From: Paracoccus salsus
Lineage (GTDB): Bacteria; Pseudomonadota; Alphaproteobacteria; Rhodobacterales; Rhodobacteraceae
Length of the DNA: 64,000 nucleotides
Reading direction: 5' to 3'
NCBI RefSeq assembly: GCF_021556615.1
Contig: NZ_JAKGGD010000002.1
Location: 310,001 to 374,000 of the forward strand
Of the stretch, positions 36,825 to 45,533 are shown in pieces (positions within the stretch are counted from its first letter, which is position 1; every line of letters begins with the position of its first letter). Below the pieces are notes generated by a model. It was given only the letters and a program-made list of their open reading frames with translations, was not told the DNA's origin and made no database searches. Made by a program: the position numbers and the translations under genes.

Positions 36825-36851
36825 CCGGCGCGCAACGAACTTGCGCGCCGG
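36825..36851 (+). other. Hairpin between phaA and phaB
   Basis: CCGGCGCGCAA (36825-36835) and TTGCGCGCCGG (36841-36851) form a perfect 11-base stem with a 5-base loop. No T tract follows. Inside an operon such a stem may slow transcription or protect the phaA mRNA 3' end, giving unequal phaA and phaB levels. Confidence 0.6.
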
Positions 36852-36904
36852 AAGCTGGATCGGTAACAAGATTGCCTAACACCCAAGTTCGGAAGGGGGG
36901 AATT

Positions 36905-37630
36905 ATGTCGAAAGTTGCACTGGTCACGGGGGGTACGCGTGGCATCGGCGCGGCGATTTCCAAGGCGCTGAAAGAGGCCGGTTACACCGTGGCGGCGAAC
37001 TATGCCGGCAATGATGAGGCCGCGAAGGCCTTTACCGACGAAACCGGCATCAAGACCTATAAATGGTCGGTCGCCGACTATGATGCCTGCTCGGCCGGCA
37101 TCAAGCAGGTCGAGGACGAGTTGGGCCCGGTTGCGGTGCTGGTCAACAACGCCGGCATCACCCGCGATGCGATGTTCCACAAGATGTCGCCGCAGCAGTG
37201 GAAAGAGGTCATCGACACCAACCTGACGGGCCTCTTCAACATGACCCATTCGGTCTGGGGCGGCATGCGTGACCGCAAGTTCGGGCGCGTCGTCAATATC
37301 AGTTCGGTGAACGGCCAGAAGGGTCAGGCCGGTCAGGCGAACTATTCGGCGGCCAAGGCCGGCGATATCGGTTTCACCCGCGCTCTGGCGCAGGAGGGTG
37401 CGCGCGCTGGCATCACCGTAAACGCCATCGCGCCGGGCTATATCGGGACCGAAATGGTGCGTGCCATCGACGAAAAGGTCCTGAACGAGCGGATCATCCC
37501 GCAAATTCCGGTTGGTCGACTGGGCGAGCCCGAAGAGATCGCACGGACAGTTGTCTTCCTGGCCGCGGACGATGCCGGTTTCATCACCGGCTCGACGATC
37601 AGCGCCAATGGCGGGCAGTTCTTCTCGTAA
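36905..37630 (+). CDS. phaB: Acetoacetyl-CoA reductase
   Basis: A 241-residue NADPH-dependent short-chain dehydrogenase that makes (R)-3-hydroxybutyryl-CoA for polyhydroxybutyrate synthesis. The cofactor motif TGGTRGIG is at 8-15; the catalytic residues are Ser134, Tyr147 and Lys151 (NYSAAKAG). The ISSVNGQKGQAGQ segment and the SANGGQFF end are typical of PhaB. ATG at 36905 has a strong GGAAGGGGGG Shine-Dalgarno. A terminator follows. Confidence 0.96.
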   Translation: MSKVALVTGGTRGIGAAISKALKEAGYTVAANYAGNDEAAKAFTDETGIKTYKWSVADYDACSAGIKQVEDELGPVAVLVNNAGITRDAMFHKMSPQQWKEVIDTNLTGLFNMTHSVWGGMRDRKFGRVVNISSVNGQKGQAGQANYSAAKAGDIGFTRALAQEGARAGITVNAIAPGYIGTEMVRAIDEKVLNERIIPQIPVGRLGEPEEIARTVVFLAADDAGFITGSTISANGGQFFS

Positions 37631-37646
37631 CGCCACCCACGGAAAC

Positions 37647-37679
37647 GAAAATGGCCCGCGCAGATCGCGCGGGCCTTTT
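37647..37679 (+). terminator. Intrinsic terminator after phaB
   Basis: GGCCCGCGC and GCGCGGGCC form a 9-base stem with loop AGATC (37652-37674), preceded by AAAA and followed by TTTT. It closes phaAB and, read backwards, the DUF465 transcript. Confidence 0.85.
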
Positions 37680-37705
37680 GCATTGCTCTGTCACCGTTCA
37701 ACGCG

Positions 37706-37870
37706 TCAGTGGGACAGCCGGGAGATTTCTTCCTTGAGGCGAAGCTTTTCGCGCTTCATCGAGGTGATCTCAAGATCATTCGTACCAGGACTTCTCTGCG
37801 CCTTTTCAACGGCATCCGAAAGTGACTGGTGCTTCCTGCGCAGCTCCTCAACATGGGAAGTAACCGACAT
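37706..37870 (-). CDS. DUF465 (YdcH-like) small protein
   Basis: A 54-residue, strongly charged helical protein. The pattern HVEELRRKHQxL ... KREKLRLKEEI is the DUF465 coiled-coil hairpin. ATG at 37870 has an excellent GAGGAGG Shine-Dalgarno. These proteins are widespread in alphaproteobacteria with no agreed function. It lies last on the strand after the DUF2007 and TrmN6-like genes. Confidence 0.85.
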   Translation of the reverse strand: MSVTSHVEELRRKHQSLSDAVEKAQRSPGTNDLEITSMKREKLRLKEEISRLSH

Positions 37871-37929
37871 CGCGTCCTCCTCTGTGGTTATGTCGAACAT
37901 GATTATTGCACCACAGCTTTTTGATTCTG

Positions 37930-38688
37930 TCACGAGACTTTCGCAAACAGCCCCGTGATCGGCTTGCCCTCGCGCAGGACCTGCCGCGCATCCACCGTCA
38001 GATCCTCGCCGTCTGCACCATGCACGGGCGCCTGGTGAATCACGAACGGTGCCAGCAGGCGCAGCGAAGAGCGCGCGCCCTTGCGGGCCGTCAGCAGGAC
38101 GCGCCCCGCCTCGCGGCCGGCACGCGCCGCGACCGGAAGGATCGTCAGTGCCCCGGCGCGCCCCGCCAGCGACGCGATCAGGGCATCCAGCCGATCCGCC
38201 CGCTGGATCACGGCAAACATGCCGCCGGGTCGCAGCCGTCTGAGGCCGGCGTCGATCCAATGGGCCAGCGGAGTGTCCTCTTGCCTGGCGGCGGCGCGAC
38301 CGGGCAGCATGGACGGTGTGCCGCCAAGAAAATAGGGCGGATTGGCGATGACATGGTCGAAGGCCTGCTGCCGCAACGAATCTGGCGGATTGGCCAGGTC
38401 GCCGGTCAGGACGGTCATCTCGATGCCATTGACTGCAGCGTTGTGTCGCGCCAGGTCGGCGTATTCAACCTGTCGCTCCAGCCCGGTCAGCCGAAGGCCC
38501 GGAACCCGCCAGCCCAGGCAAAGGCTGGCCACCCCGGCGCCGCAGCCAAGCTCCAGCACCGACTGTCCTGGCCGCGCGGTGCAGGCGGCTGCCAGCATCA
38601 CCGCGTCGGCGCCCGAACGATATCCGCGCGCGGGTTGGGCGATCCGCAATCGCCCGTCCAGGAACCCGTCCTCGCGCAGTTCAGTCAT
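37930..38688 (-). CDS. TrmN6-like methyltransferase
   Basis: A 252-residue class I SAM-dependent methyltransferase. SAM motif I ELGCGAG is at 46-52 and the adenine N6-methylation motif NPPY at 116-119. The size and the RIAQPARGYRSGADAVMLAA lead-in match the tRNA1(Val) A37-N6 methyltransferase group. Its ATG at 38688 overlaps the DUF2007 stop by 8 bases. The actual RNA target is inferred from the family. Confidence 0.85.
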   Translation of the reverse strand: MTELREDGFLDGRLRIAQPARGYRSGADAVMLAAACTARPGQSVLELGCGAGVASLCLGWRVPGLRLTGLERQVEYADLARHNAAVNGIEMTVLTGDLANPPDSLRQQAFDHVIANPPYFLGGTPSMLPGRAAARQEDTPLAHWIDAGLRRLRPGGMFAVIQRADRLDALIASLAGRAGALTILPVAARAGREAGRVLLTARKGARSSLRLLAPFVIHQAPVHGADGEDLTVDARQVLREGKPITGLFAKVS

Positions 38689-38890
38689 CCAGCCCGGCGT
38701 CGCGCAGGATCGCACGCGCCATGAATTCGTCGCGATCGGCGATCATCACGCGCCGCGGCAGGATGCCGATCGATCCTTCCAGCACGCTCATGTGCTGGTC
38801 CAGTTCGAATGCAAGGATGCCCTCGCCCTGAAGAAGGTCGAGGACCCGCGAAATGCGGACGGGGTCGTTGCTGCGCAAAAGTTCTTTCAT
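38681..38890 (-). CDS. DUF2007 domain protein
   Basis: A 69-residue protein: MKELLRSNDPVRISRVLDLL followed by a beta strand and VMIADRDEFMARAILRDAG match DUF2007, putative signal-transducing proteins with a ferredoxin-like fold. It overlaps the TrmN6-like gene by 8 bases and is divergent from the polyprenyl synthase gene. No function is established. Confidence 0.85.
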   Translation of the reverse strand: MKELLRSNDPVRISRVLDLLQGEGILAFELDQHMSVLEGSIGILPRRVMIADRDEFMARAILRDAGLDD

Positions 38891-38964
38891 GAGAAACAGG
38901 TAAGCGGCGGTTGCGAATTTGTCGATGCCGTGGCAATGCGAGGGCTCGGGAACAGGGTGTGGGC

Positions 38965-39966
38965 ATGGGTGTGAACGAAAACGTCCAGAAACCGCTGGAT
39001 CGGTTGTCGGAGAAGCTGGCCGCCGAGATGGAGGCCGTGAACGCGCTGATCCGGGCGCGCATGTCCAGCCGGCACGCGCCGCGCATCCCCGAGGTGACCG
39101 CGCATCTGGTCGAGGCTGGCGGCAAGCGATTGCGGCCCATGCTGACCTTGGCGGCGGCCAGGCTGGTCGGCTATGACGGCCCATACCACGTGCATCTGGC
39201 GGCGACGGTCGAATTCATCCACACCGCAACCTTGCTGCATGACGATGTGGTGGATGAAAGCCGCCAGCGCCGTGGACGGGCGACCGCCAACCTGCTGTGG
39301 GACAACAAGTCGTCGGTGCTTGTCGGCGACTACCTGTTCGCCCGCAGCTTCCAGCTGATGGTCGAGCCGGGAAACATGCGCACGCTTGAAATCCTGGCAA
39401 ATGCCAGCGCGACGATTGCCGAAGGCGAGGTTTTGCAGCTGACGGCCTCGCAGGACCTGGCCACCGACGAAAATGTCTATCTGCAGGTCGTCCGCGGCAA
39501 GACCGCGGCGCTGTTTTCCGCCGCGACCGAGGTCGGCGGCGTCATCGCCGGGGCGCCCGAGGCGCAGGTTCAGGCGCTGCATGATTATGGCGACGCGCTG
39601 GGGATCGCCTTCCAGATCGTCGATGACCTGCTGGATTACGGCGGGGCGACGCAAACCATCGGCAAGAATGTCGGCGATGATTTTCGCGAGCGCAAGCTGA
39701 CCCTGCCGGTCATCAAGGCTGTCGCCAAGGCCGATGCCGACGAGCGCGCCTTCTGGGTCCGCGTGATCGAAGAGGGCGACCAGCGCGACGGCGACCTGGA
39801 GCATGCGCTGCAACTGCTGTCACGTCACGGCGCGATGCAGGCGGCGCGCGCCGATGCGCTGGACTGGGCTGAACGGGCCAAGGCTGCGCTGTCGCTGCTG
39901 CCTCGGGATCCGATTCGCGACATGCTGTCGGATCTGGCCGATTTCGTGGTCAGCCGGGTCGCCTGA
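38965..39966 (+). CDS. Polyprenyl diphosphate synthase (ubiquinone side chain)
   Basis: A 333-residue trans-prenyltransferase that builds the long isoprenoid tail of ubiquinone. The first Asp-rich motif is DDVVD at 93-97 and the second is DDLLD in FQIVDDLLDYGG; GGKRLRPML at 52-60 is the substrate-binding signature. In Rhodobacterales this would be a decaprenyl synthase (ubiquinone-10); chain length cannot be read reliably from the sequence. ATG at 38965 matches the family N-terminus. It supplies the substrate branch in which UbiG acts. Confidence 0.92.
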   Translation: MGVNENVQKPLDRLSEKLAAEMEAVNALIRARMSSRHAPRIPEVTAHLVEAGGKRLRPMLTLAAARLVGYDGPYHVHLAATVEFIHTATLLHDDVVDESRQRRGRATANLLWDNKSSVLVGDYLFARSFQLMVEPGNMRTLEILANASATIAEGEVLQLTASQDLATDENVYLQVVRGKTAALFSAATEVGGVIAGAPEAQVQALHDYGDALGIAFQIVDDLLDYGGATQTIGKNVGDDFRERKLTLPVIKAVAKADADERAFWVRVIEEGDQRDGDLEHALQLLSRHGAMQAARADALDWAERAKAALSLLPRDPIRDMLSDLADFVVSRVA

Positions 39967-40017
39967 CCGGCCGCGCGCATCCCGAACACCGCCGCCCCGC
40001 GCCGTTCTTCACCTGAA

Positions 40018-40043
40018 AGGCGGGCCGCTTGCGCGGCCCGCCT
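40018..40043. terminator. Bidirectional hairpin between the polyprenyl synthase and amt genes
   Basis: AGGCGGGCCGC (40018-40028) and GCGGCCCGCCT (40033-40043) form a perfect 11-base stem with a TTGC loop between two convergent genes. T tracts are lacking, so it may act as a weak terminator in both directions. Confidence 0.6.
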
Positions 40044-40071
40044 CTCTCCGGGAAGAGACTCTGTGTGCGGT

Positions 40072-41409
40072 CTATTTCGCCTGCACGAAGTCGGGATAGG
40101 CCTCCATACCCATTTCCGAGATGTCGAGCCCGGTGATCTCGGCCTCGCGATCGACACGGATCCCCATCGTCGCCTTGAGCACCGTCCAGATCACGAAGCT
40201 GACGATGAAGGTAAAGGCACCGATCGCCAGCACGCCGATCGCCTGCGTCACGAAGCTGGTATCGGGGTTGGTCGCCGGCACGATCATCGTGCCCCAGATA
40301 CCCGCGACCAGATGCACCGGGATCGCGCCGACCACGTCGTCGATCTTCAGCCTGTCCAGCAGCGGCACCACGATGACCGCAATCGCACCACCCACGCCGC
40401 CGATCAGCAGGGCCGCGAAGACCGTAGGAGCCAGCGGTTCGGCCGTGATCGACACCAGTCCCGCCAGAGCCCCGTTCAGGACCATCGTCAGGTCGATCTT
40501 GCCGTACAGCAGTTGCGTCGTGATGATCGCTGCGATGGCCCCGGCCGAGGCGGCCATGTTGGTGTTCACGAAGATCCGGCTGACATCGGCCGCGTCGTTC
40601 ACCGACCCGATTGCCAGCTGCGACGCTCCGTTGAAGCCGAACCAGCCCAGCCAGAGGATGAACGTCCCCAGCGTGGCCAGCGCCAGATTCGAACCCGGCA
40701 TCGGCTGCATCCGACCGTCGCGGCGATACTTGCCATAGCGCGCGCCCAGCACGATCGCGCCGGCAAGCGCGGCGAACCCGCCCGTGGCATGCACCAGCGT
40801 CGAGCCGGCGAAATCCGCGAAACCCATTTCGGACAGGAAGCCGCCGCCCCACTGCCAGCTTGCCTCGATCGGATAGATCACCCCGGTCAGGATGACGGTG
40901 AAGATCATGAACGGCCACAGCTTGACCCGCTCGGCCAGGGTGCCCGAAACGATCGACGCCGTCGTGGCGCAGAACATCAACTGGAAGAAGAAGTCGGATC
41001 CTGCGGAATAGCCGTCATCCACCACGCCGGCGCCGACCGGGTCCAGAGCCTTGGGACTGAAGATCTCGCCAATGACGCCGGACACGGTCCAGTCGGCCGG
41101 ATACATCAGATTGTAGCCGATCAGCCAGTACATGATGCCCGCGATCGCGAACAGCGAGATGTTCTTGAAAAGCTGGGTCGTGACGTTTTTCGACCGGACC
41201 AGCCCCGCCTCGAGCATGGCGAAGCCGGCGGCCATCCACATCACCAGAAAGCCCCCGATCAGGAACAGCAGCGTGTTGAAGATATAGGCCACCTCGGCGC
41301 TGACGGCAGGGGGGGCGTCGGGTTCGGGCGTTGGCGCGGCCTCCTGCGCCAAAGCAGGCAGCGCGATCAGTGCAAGCGCCGCAACCAGTCCGGGGATCAT
41401 CTTTTTCAT
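40072..41409 (-). CDS. amt: Ammonium transporter, Amt family
   Basis: A 445-residue inner-membrane channel. A cleavable signal peptide covers residues 1-21, then eleven hydrophobic helices. The twin pore histidines are His207 (STLVHATGG) and His366 (PVHLVAGIWGT), and the ammonium-binding aromatic segment and the DDVVGAIPVH signature are intact. AmtB is usually cotranscribed with the PII gene glnK; no glnK is beside it here, so PII control, if any, comes from elsewhere. The C-terminal tail needed for PII contact is present. Confidence 0.95.
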   Translation of the reverse strand: MKKMIPGLVAALALIALPALAQEAAPTPEPDAPPAVSAEVAYIFNTLLFLIGGFLVMWMAAGFAMLEAGLVRSKNVTTQLFKNISLFAIAGIMYWLIGYNLMYPADWTVSGVIGEIFSPKALDPVGAGVVDDGYSAGSDFFFQLMFCATTASIVSGTLAERVKLWPFMIFTVILTGVIYPIEASWQWGGGFLSEMGFADFAGSTLVHATGGFAALAGAIVLGARYGKYRRDGRMQPMPGSNLALATLGTFILWLGWFGFNGASQLAIGSVNDAADVSRIFVNTNMAASAGAIAAIITTQLLYGKIDLTMVLNGALAGLVSITAEPLAPTVFAALLIGGVGGAIAVIVVPLLDRLKIDDVVGAIPVHLVAGIWGTMIVPATNPDTSFVTQAIGVLAIGAFTFIVSFVIWTVLKATMGIRVDREAEITGLDISEMGMEAYPDFVQAK

Positions 41410-41805
41410 AAGTCGTCACCTGTCTTCTGGTGGGGCGGCCGCAATGTGGACCGCCAACTAGGGCTTGATCCGCAGTTCCACCCCATCTGCACAAGTCATG
41501 GGCGGTGAAGCAGGAGGCAGAAACAGGAATTGCCTGCAAGAGGGGCATACTGGCGTGGACATGCCGGATTTCACGGCAACCCGGGAGCGCCCCCGGCGCG
41601 ATCCGCGGCAAATCCGTGCGGCAGCGACGAGTCCGATTGCAGCGCTTGCAGCCTGATCCTGGCCGCATCGGCGGTTGGCCGCAGACAGGTTTCCCTACGC
41701 CATCACGGATTGGTCAGGTCAATTCCATCGCGGCAGTTCTTGCTGTATGGTGCATCTCAATTTGGCCACGAAAACCGGCCCGGCAGAGACGCAGGCATCC
41801 AACGA
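41410..41805. other. Divergent intergenic region between amt and the PBP gene
   Basis: About 400 bases without a convincing gene or tRNA. It must hold the promoters of both genes. I see a small inverted repeat, TGCCG (41562-41566) and CGGCA (41574-41578), and a near-sigma-54 sequence at 41441-41456 with a spacer one base too long. Neither is strong enough to call. Confidence 0.5.
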
Positions 41806-44112
41806 ATGAAACGACCCACCGGCACCCCGAAGCGAACGGGCCGCAGCCCCGTTGCCGAGAAACGCAACCAAACCGCTCCGTCGGGCCAGCCGAAGGCAAG
41901 CGTGAAACGGCACAAGACCCGCCCGGCCCGCCGCGGCAATGCCGTCGTGCGGGCGATCACCGGCACGGTCAGCCTGCTGTGGCGGATCATCTGGGGATCG
42001 CTGTGGCGGCTGGCGATGGTGATGCTGCTGATCGTCGGCGCAGCTTCGGCCTATTACTATACCGGCCTGCCCGAACCCGAGGAACTGTTCGACGCCCGCG
42101 CCCGCGGCAGCGTGACCATGCTGGACCACGAAGGCCGCGTCTTCGCCTGGCGCGGCGAATCCTTCGGCACGGTGACCAGTGAAAAGATCGCCCCGGTCCT
42201 GCGCAATGCCGTGGTCGCGACCGAGGATCGCCGTTTCTATCAGCATCTCGGCATCAGCCCGCGCGGCATCGCCGGTGCCGTCAAGATCAACCTGGCCGAG
42301 GGCCGCGGACCGCTTGAGGGCAATGGTGGCTCGACGATCACCCAGCAGGTCGCAAAGCTGTTGTGCCTGGGCGAGACCTTCGATCCGATTCGCTGGGAGA
42401 ACGAGGCAGAGTTCGAAGCGGACTGCCGCGTCGGCAGCCTGTGGCGCAAGGCCAAGGAAGTGCCATTCGCCTTCGCGCTGGAGGCCAAGTATTCCAAGGA
42501 TGACATCCTCAACATCTACATGAACCGGTCCTATCTGGGCGCCGGAGCACGTGGCTTCGAGGCCGCCAGCGAACGTTACTTCAACAAGCCCGCCACCGAT
42601 GTGACGCCCGCCGAGGCCGCGATGCTGGCCGGGCTTCTGAAGGCGCCCAGCTACTTCGCGCCGACCGCCAACCTGCAGCGCAGCCAGGATCGCGCCAATG
42701 TGATCCTGAGCCTGATGCACGAAGAGGGCTACCTGGACGACCAGGAACTGGCGACCGCCAAGGCACGGCCGGCGGTCCTGTCCAAGGCGGCCTCGGCCCG
42801 CGCGGGCGGGTATTTCGCGGATTGGGTGATGGAATCGGGCCCGGGTTTCCTGACCAGCGAAACGGCCGAGGATGTGACGATCAAGACGACGTTCGACCAG
42901 CGCATTCAACGCGCCGCAGAACGGGCCATGGCGCGCACGTTCGATGAGAAGGTGAAATCCGGCAGCAAGGCGCAGGTCGCGGTCGTCGTCATGTCGGCCG
43001 ACGGTGCCGTGCGGGCGATGATCGGCGGGCGTGACACCACCGTGAACGGCGCGTTCAACCGCGCCATCCAGGCCAAGCGCCAGACCGGGTCCAGCTTCAA
43101 GCCGTTCGTCTATGCCGCGGCGCTAGAGGCCGGGTATTCGCCGTCGGATACGGTGCAGGACGGTCCGTTGACCATCCGCATCCCGGGCAGCAAGCCGTGG
43201 TCCCCGCAAAACTATTCGCGCCGCTTCTATGGGCCGGTCACCCTGACCGAGGCCCTGAAACGCTCGCTCAACACCGCCACGATCCGTGTTCAGGAATCGG
43301 TCGGCCGCGACGCGGTGCGACAGGTCGCCCATGATTTCGGCATCGTCAGCAACCTTACCACAAGCCCCTCGCTGGGTCTGGGGGCCTCTGAAGCCACGCT
43401 GCTGGAACTGACTGGCGCCTATGCGGGCATCCGCAACGGCGGCACCTCGGTCGCGCCATACGGCCTCGTCGAGCTGAACATCAAGGGCGATGACCAGCCG
43501 TTGATGGGCCAGATGGGCGGCATGGGGGAGCGCGTCATCAGCCAGCGCGCGGCCGGGCAGTTGATCTACATGATGCAGCAGGTGATCGACAGCGGTACCG
43601 GCACCCGTGCCAAGCTGGGCGATCGCCCCGCAGCGGGCAAGACCGGCACAACCAGCAGCTACCGCGATGCCTGGTTCGTCGGTTTCACCGAGCAATATGT
43701 GACCGGTGTCTGGATGGGCTATGATGACAACACCCCGCTGACTGACGTGACCGGGGGCGGCCTGCCGGCCGAGATATGGCAGGCGGTGATGTCCGATATC
43801 CACGAGGGCCTGCCGGTCCTTCCGCTTTCCACGGTGTCGCCGGATGGCAGCGGGATCATCATGTCGCATGGTCAGGGAACGCCCAAGGTCGTCACATCCG
43901 GCTCGGCCGATGATCCGCTGGCGGCGGCGCTGGCCGGCGTGATGAACGGCGTGGACAATCAGCGCAACGCCGAGCAGTCGGGCGGTCGCGTGCTGACCGC
44001 CCCGACCGAGATCGGTGGCGGCGGCGCCCCGCGGACCGAGGGGACAAGCAACAGCGCCAGTTCGGACGACGCGCTCAGCCGCGCCTTGAACGGCATATTT
44101 GGCGGCAACTAG
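41806..44112 (+). CDS. Class A penicillin-binding protein (transglycosylase/transpeptidase)
   Basis: A 768-residue peptidoglycan synthase. A basic cytoplasmic N-terminus precedes one transmembrane helix at about 66-85. The GT51 glycosyltransferase domain has catalytic Glu140 in ATEDRRFYQH and GGSTITQQVAKLL near residue 180. The transpeptidase domain has SxxK at 429-432 (SSFK), an SLN triad near 488 and KTG at 612-614. The Gly/Ser-rich C-terminus is disordered. It is of the PBP1A/1B type. ATG at 41806 is the first that gives the usual basic N-terminus. Confidence 0.93.
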   Translation: MKRPTGTPKRTGRSPVAEKRNQTAPSGQPKASVKRHKTRPARRGNAVVRAITGTVSLLWRIIWGSLWRLAMVMLLIVGAASAYYYTGLPEPEELFDARARGSVTMLDHEGRVFAWRGESFGTVTSEKIAPVLRNAVVATEDRRFYQHLGISPRGIAGAVKINLAEGRGPLEGNGGSTITQQVAKLLCLGETFDPIRWENEAEFEADCRVGSLWRKAKEVPFAFALEAKYSKDDILNIYMNRSYLGAGARGFEAASERYFNKPATDVTPAEAAMLAGLLKAPSYFAPTANLQRSQDRANVILSLMHEEGYLDDQELATAKARPAVLSKAASARAGGYFADWVMESGPGFLTSETAEDVTIKTTFDQRIQRAAERAMARTFDEKVKSGSKAQVAVVVMSADGAVRAMIGGRDTTVNGAFNRAIQAKRQTGSSFKPFVYAAALEAGYSPSDTVQDGPLTIRIPGSKPWSPQNYSRRFYGPVTLTEALKRSLNTATIRVQESVGRDAVRQVAHDFGIVSNLTTSPSLGLGASEATLLELTGAYAGIRNGGTSVAPYGLVELNIKGDDQPLMGQMGGMGERVISQRAAGQLIYMMQQVIDSGTGTRAKLGDRPAAGKTGTTSSYRDAWFVGFTEQYVTGVWMGYDDNTPLTDVTGGGLPAEIWQAVMSDIHEGLPVLPLSTVSPDGSGIIMSHGQGTPKVVTSGSADDPLAAALAGVMNGVDNQRNAEQSGGRVLTAPTEIGGGGAPRTEGTSNSASSDDALSRALNGIFGGN

Positions 44113-44147
44113 CGCCCGCCCTTCACGGCTGTCCAAACGGGACTGCG

Positions 44148-45527
44148 TCAGGCTTCTCCGGGGTTGTCCATGTCCGGCAGGACCGTGACCAGCGCCTTGA
44201 TCAGCTTCTCGCGCGCTATCGGCTTGGCGACGCTGAGATCCATGCCGCAGGCGAGGTATTCCCGGATCTGGTGCAGCATCACGTTTGCGGACAGCGCCAC
44301 GATCGGGGTTCGCGGCAGCCCGGCTTCGGCCTCGACACGCCGGATGGCCTTCGTCGCATCGATCCCGCTCATCACCGGCATCGCCACGTCCATCAGGATC
44401 ACGTCGGCTGCCTCGGCCTTCCAGGCATCCAGCAACGCCTGCCCGTTCGCGACGATTTCCAGCCGCAGGTCATAGCGGCTCAACAGGCTTTTCAGCACCA
44501 GCTGATTGGTCAGGTTATCCTCGGCGGCCAGCACCCGCAGCGGCCTGCTTGCCAGCCGGTCGATGAACCGTCGCTCGTGGTCGAGAGGCGCAGCCTTCGG
44601 CTGCACAGTGACCCGCGCAACGCGCATCGTCGCGGTAAAGAGGCTGCCTTTTCCGGTCCGACTTTCCGCGACCAGATCGCCGCCCAGCATCCGACACAGC
44701 CGCCGCGAGATCGCAAGACCCAGCCCGCTGCCGCCATAGCGCCGCGAGATGCCGGCATCGGCCTGGTTGTAGGGAATAAACAGGCAAGACATCTGCTCGG
44801 GGCTTATGCCGATCCCGGTATCAGACACCTCGATCCGCAGCAGCCCGCCGGCATCCGCCGCATCATCCATGCGGACATTCACGGAGATCTGCCCCCTGTC
44901 CGTGAACTTGACCGCATTCGAAAGCAGATTGCCCAGGACCTGTCGGAGGCGTGTCGGATCGCCCGTGATCCAGCTTTCCGTCTCGATCTCGACAGCCAAT
45001 TCCAGCCCCTTTTCTTCGGCCTTCAGCCGGTAAAGACGTTCGATCGCTCCGACCGCCTCGGTCAGATCGAAGGGCATGGTCTCGATTTCCAGCCGGTCGG
45101 CCTCGATCTTGGAAAGGTCGAGGATGTCGTTCAGGACGGACAGCAGCAGATCACCCGATTCGACGATCACCGCCAACATCTTGTGTTGCGAGGGCGACAA
45201 GGACGTCTCGGTCAGTGCCGTCGCCGTGCCCAGGATGCCGTTCAGAGGGGTGCGGATCTCATGGCTCATATGAGCCAGGAACGCCGATTTCGCTGCGTTG
45301 GCCGCCTCGGCCTGGTGGCGCGAGGCCTCAAGCTCGGCAGTGCGTTCGCGCACCGCCCTTTCCAGCCGCCTGGCCTCGCGGACAAGGCGCTGATTGGCCT
45401 CGTAAAGCTGGCGACTTTTCGCTTCCAGCAGCGTCTCGGCCTCGTGGCGAGCGCGACGCTCTCGTTCATAGCGGGTCCGGGACACCGCCGGATGCGGCCC
45501 ATTCCTGCCCTGGGTCATGCCGGTCAT
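44148..45527 (-). CDS. Hybrid histidine kinase paired with H-NOX (HahK type)
   Basis: A 459-residue soluble hybrid kinase. Residues 18-75 form a coiled coil with no sensor domain. The HisKA domain has the phosphoacceptor His89 in HMSHEIRTPLNG; the ATPase domain runs about 190-310; a receiver domain follows with phosphoacceptor Asp380 in ILMDVAMP and the conserved Lys in VAKPI. The start ATG lies 6 bases after the H-NOX stop. Lack of its own sensor and the tight coupling fit H-NOX-associated kinases, whose activity is switched by nitric oxide bound to H-NOX. A downstream phosphotransfer partner is not in the window. Confidence 0.88.
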   Translation of the reverse strand: MTGMTQGRNGPHPAVSRTRYERERRARHEAETLLEAKSRQLYEANQRLVREARRLERAVRERTAELEASRHQAEAANAAKSAFLAHMSHEIRTPLNGILGTATALTETSLSPSQHKMLAVIVESGDLLLSVLNDILDLSKIEADRLEIETMPFDLTEAVGAIERLYRLKAEEKGLELAVEIETESWITGDPTRLRQVLGNLLSNAVKFTDRGQISVNVRMDDAADAGGLLRIEVSDTGIGISPEQMSCLFIPYNQADAGISRRYGGSGLGLAISRRLCRMLGGDLVAESRTGKGSLFTATMRVARVTVQPKAAPLDHERRFIDRLASRPLRVLAAEDNLTNQLVLKSLLSRYDLRLEIVANGQALLDAWKAEAADVILMDVAMPVMSGIDATKAIRRVEAEAGLPRTPIVALSANVMLHQIREYLACGMDLSVAKPIAREKLIKALVTVLPDMDNPGEA

Positions 45528-45533
45528 GTGGTG

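Noticed and set aside
41441-41456. Sigma-54 promoter upstream of amt (TGGC ... TTGC on the minus strand)
   Set aside because: The distance between GG and GC is 11 bases rather than the 10 required, and the remaining consensus bases do not match. Kept only as a remark.
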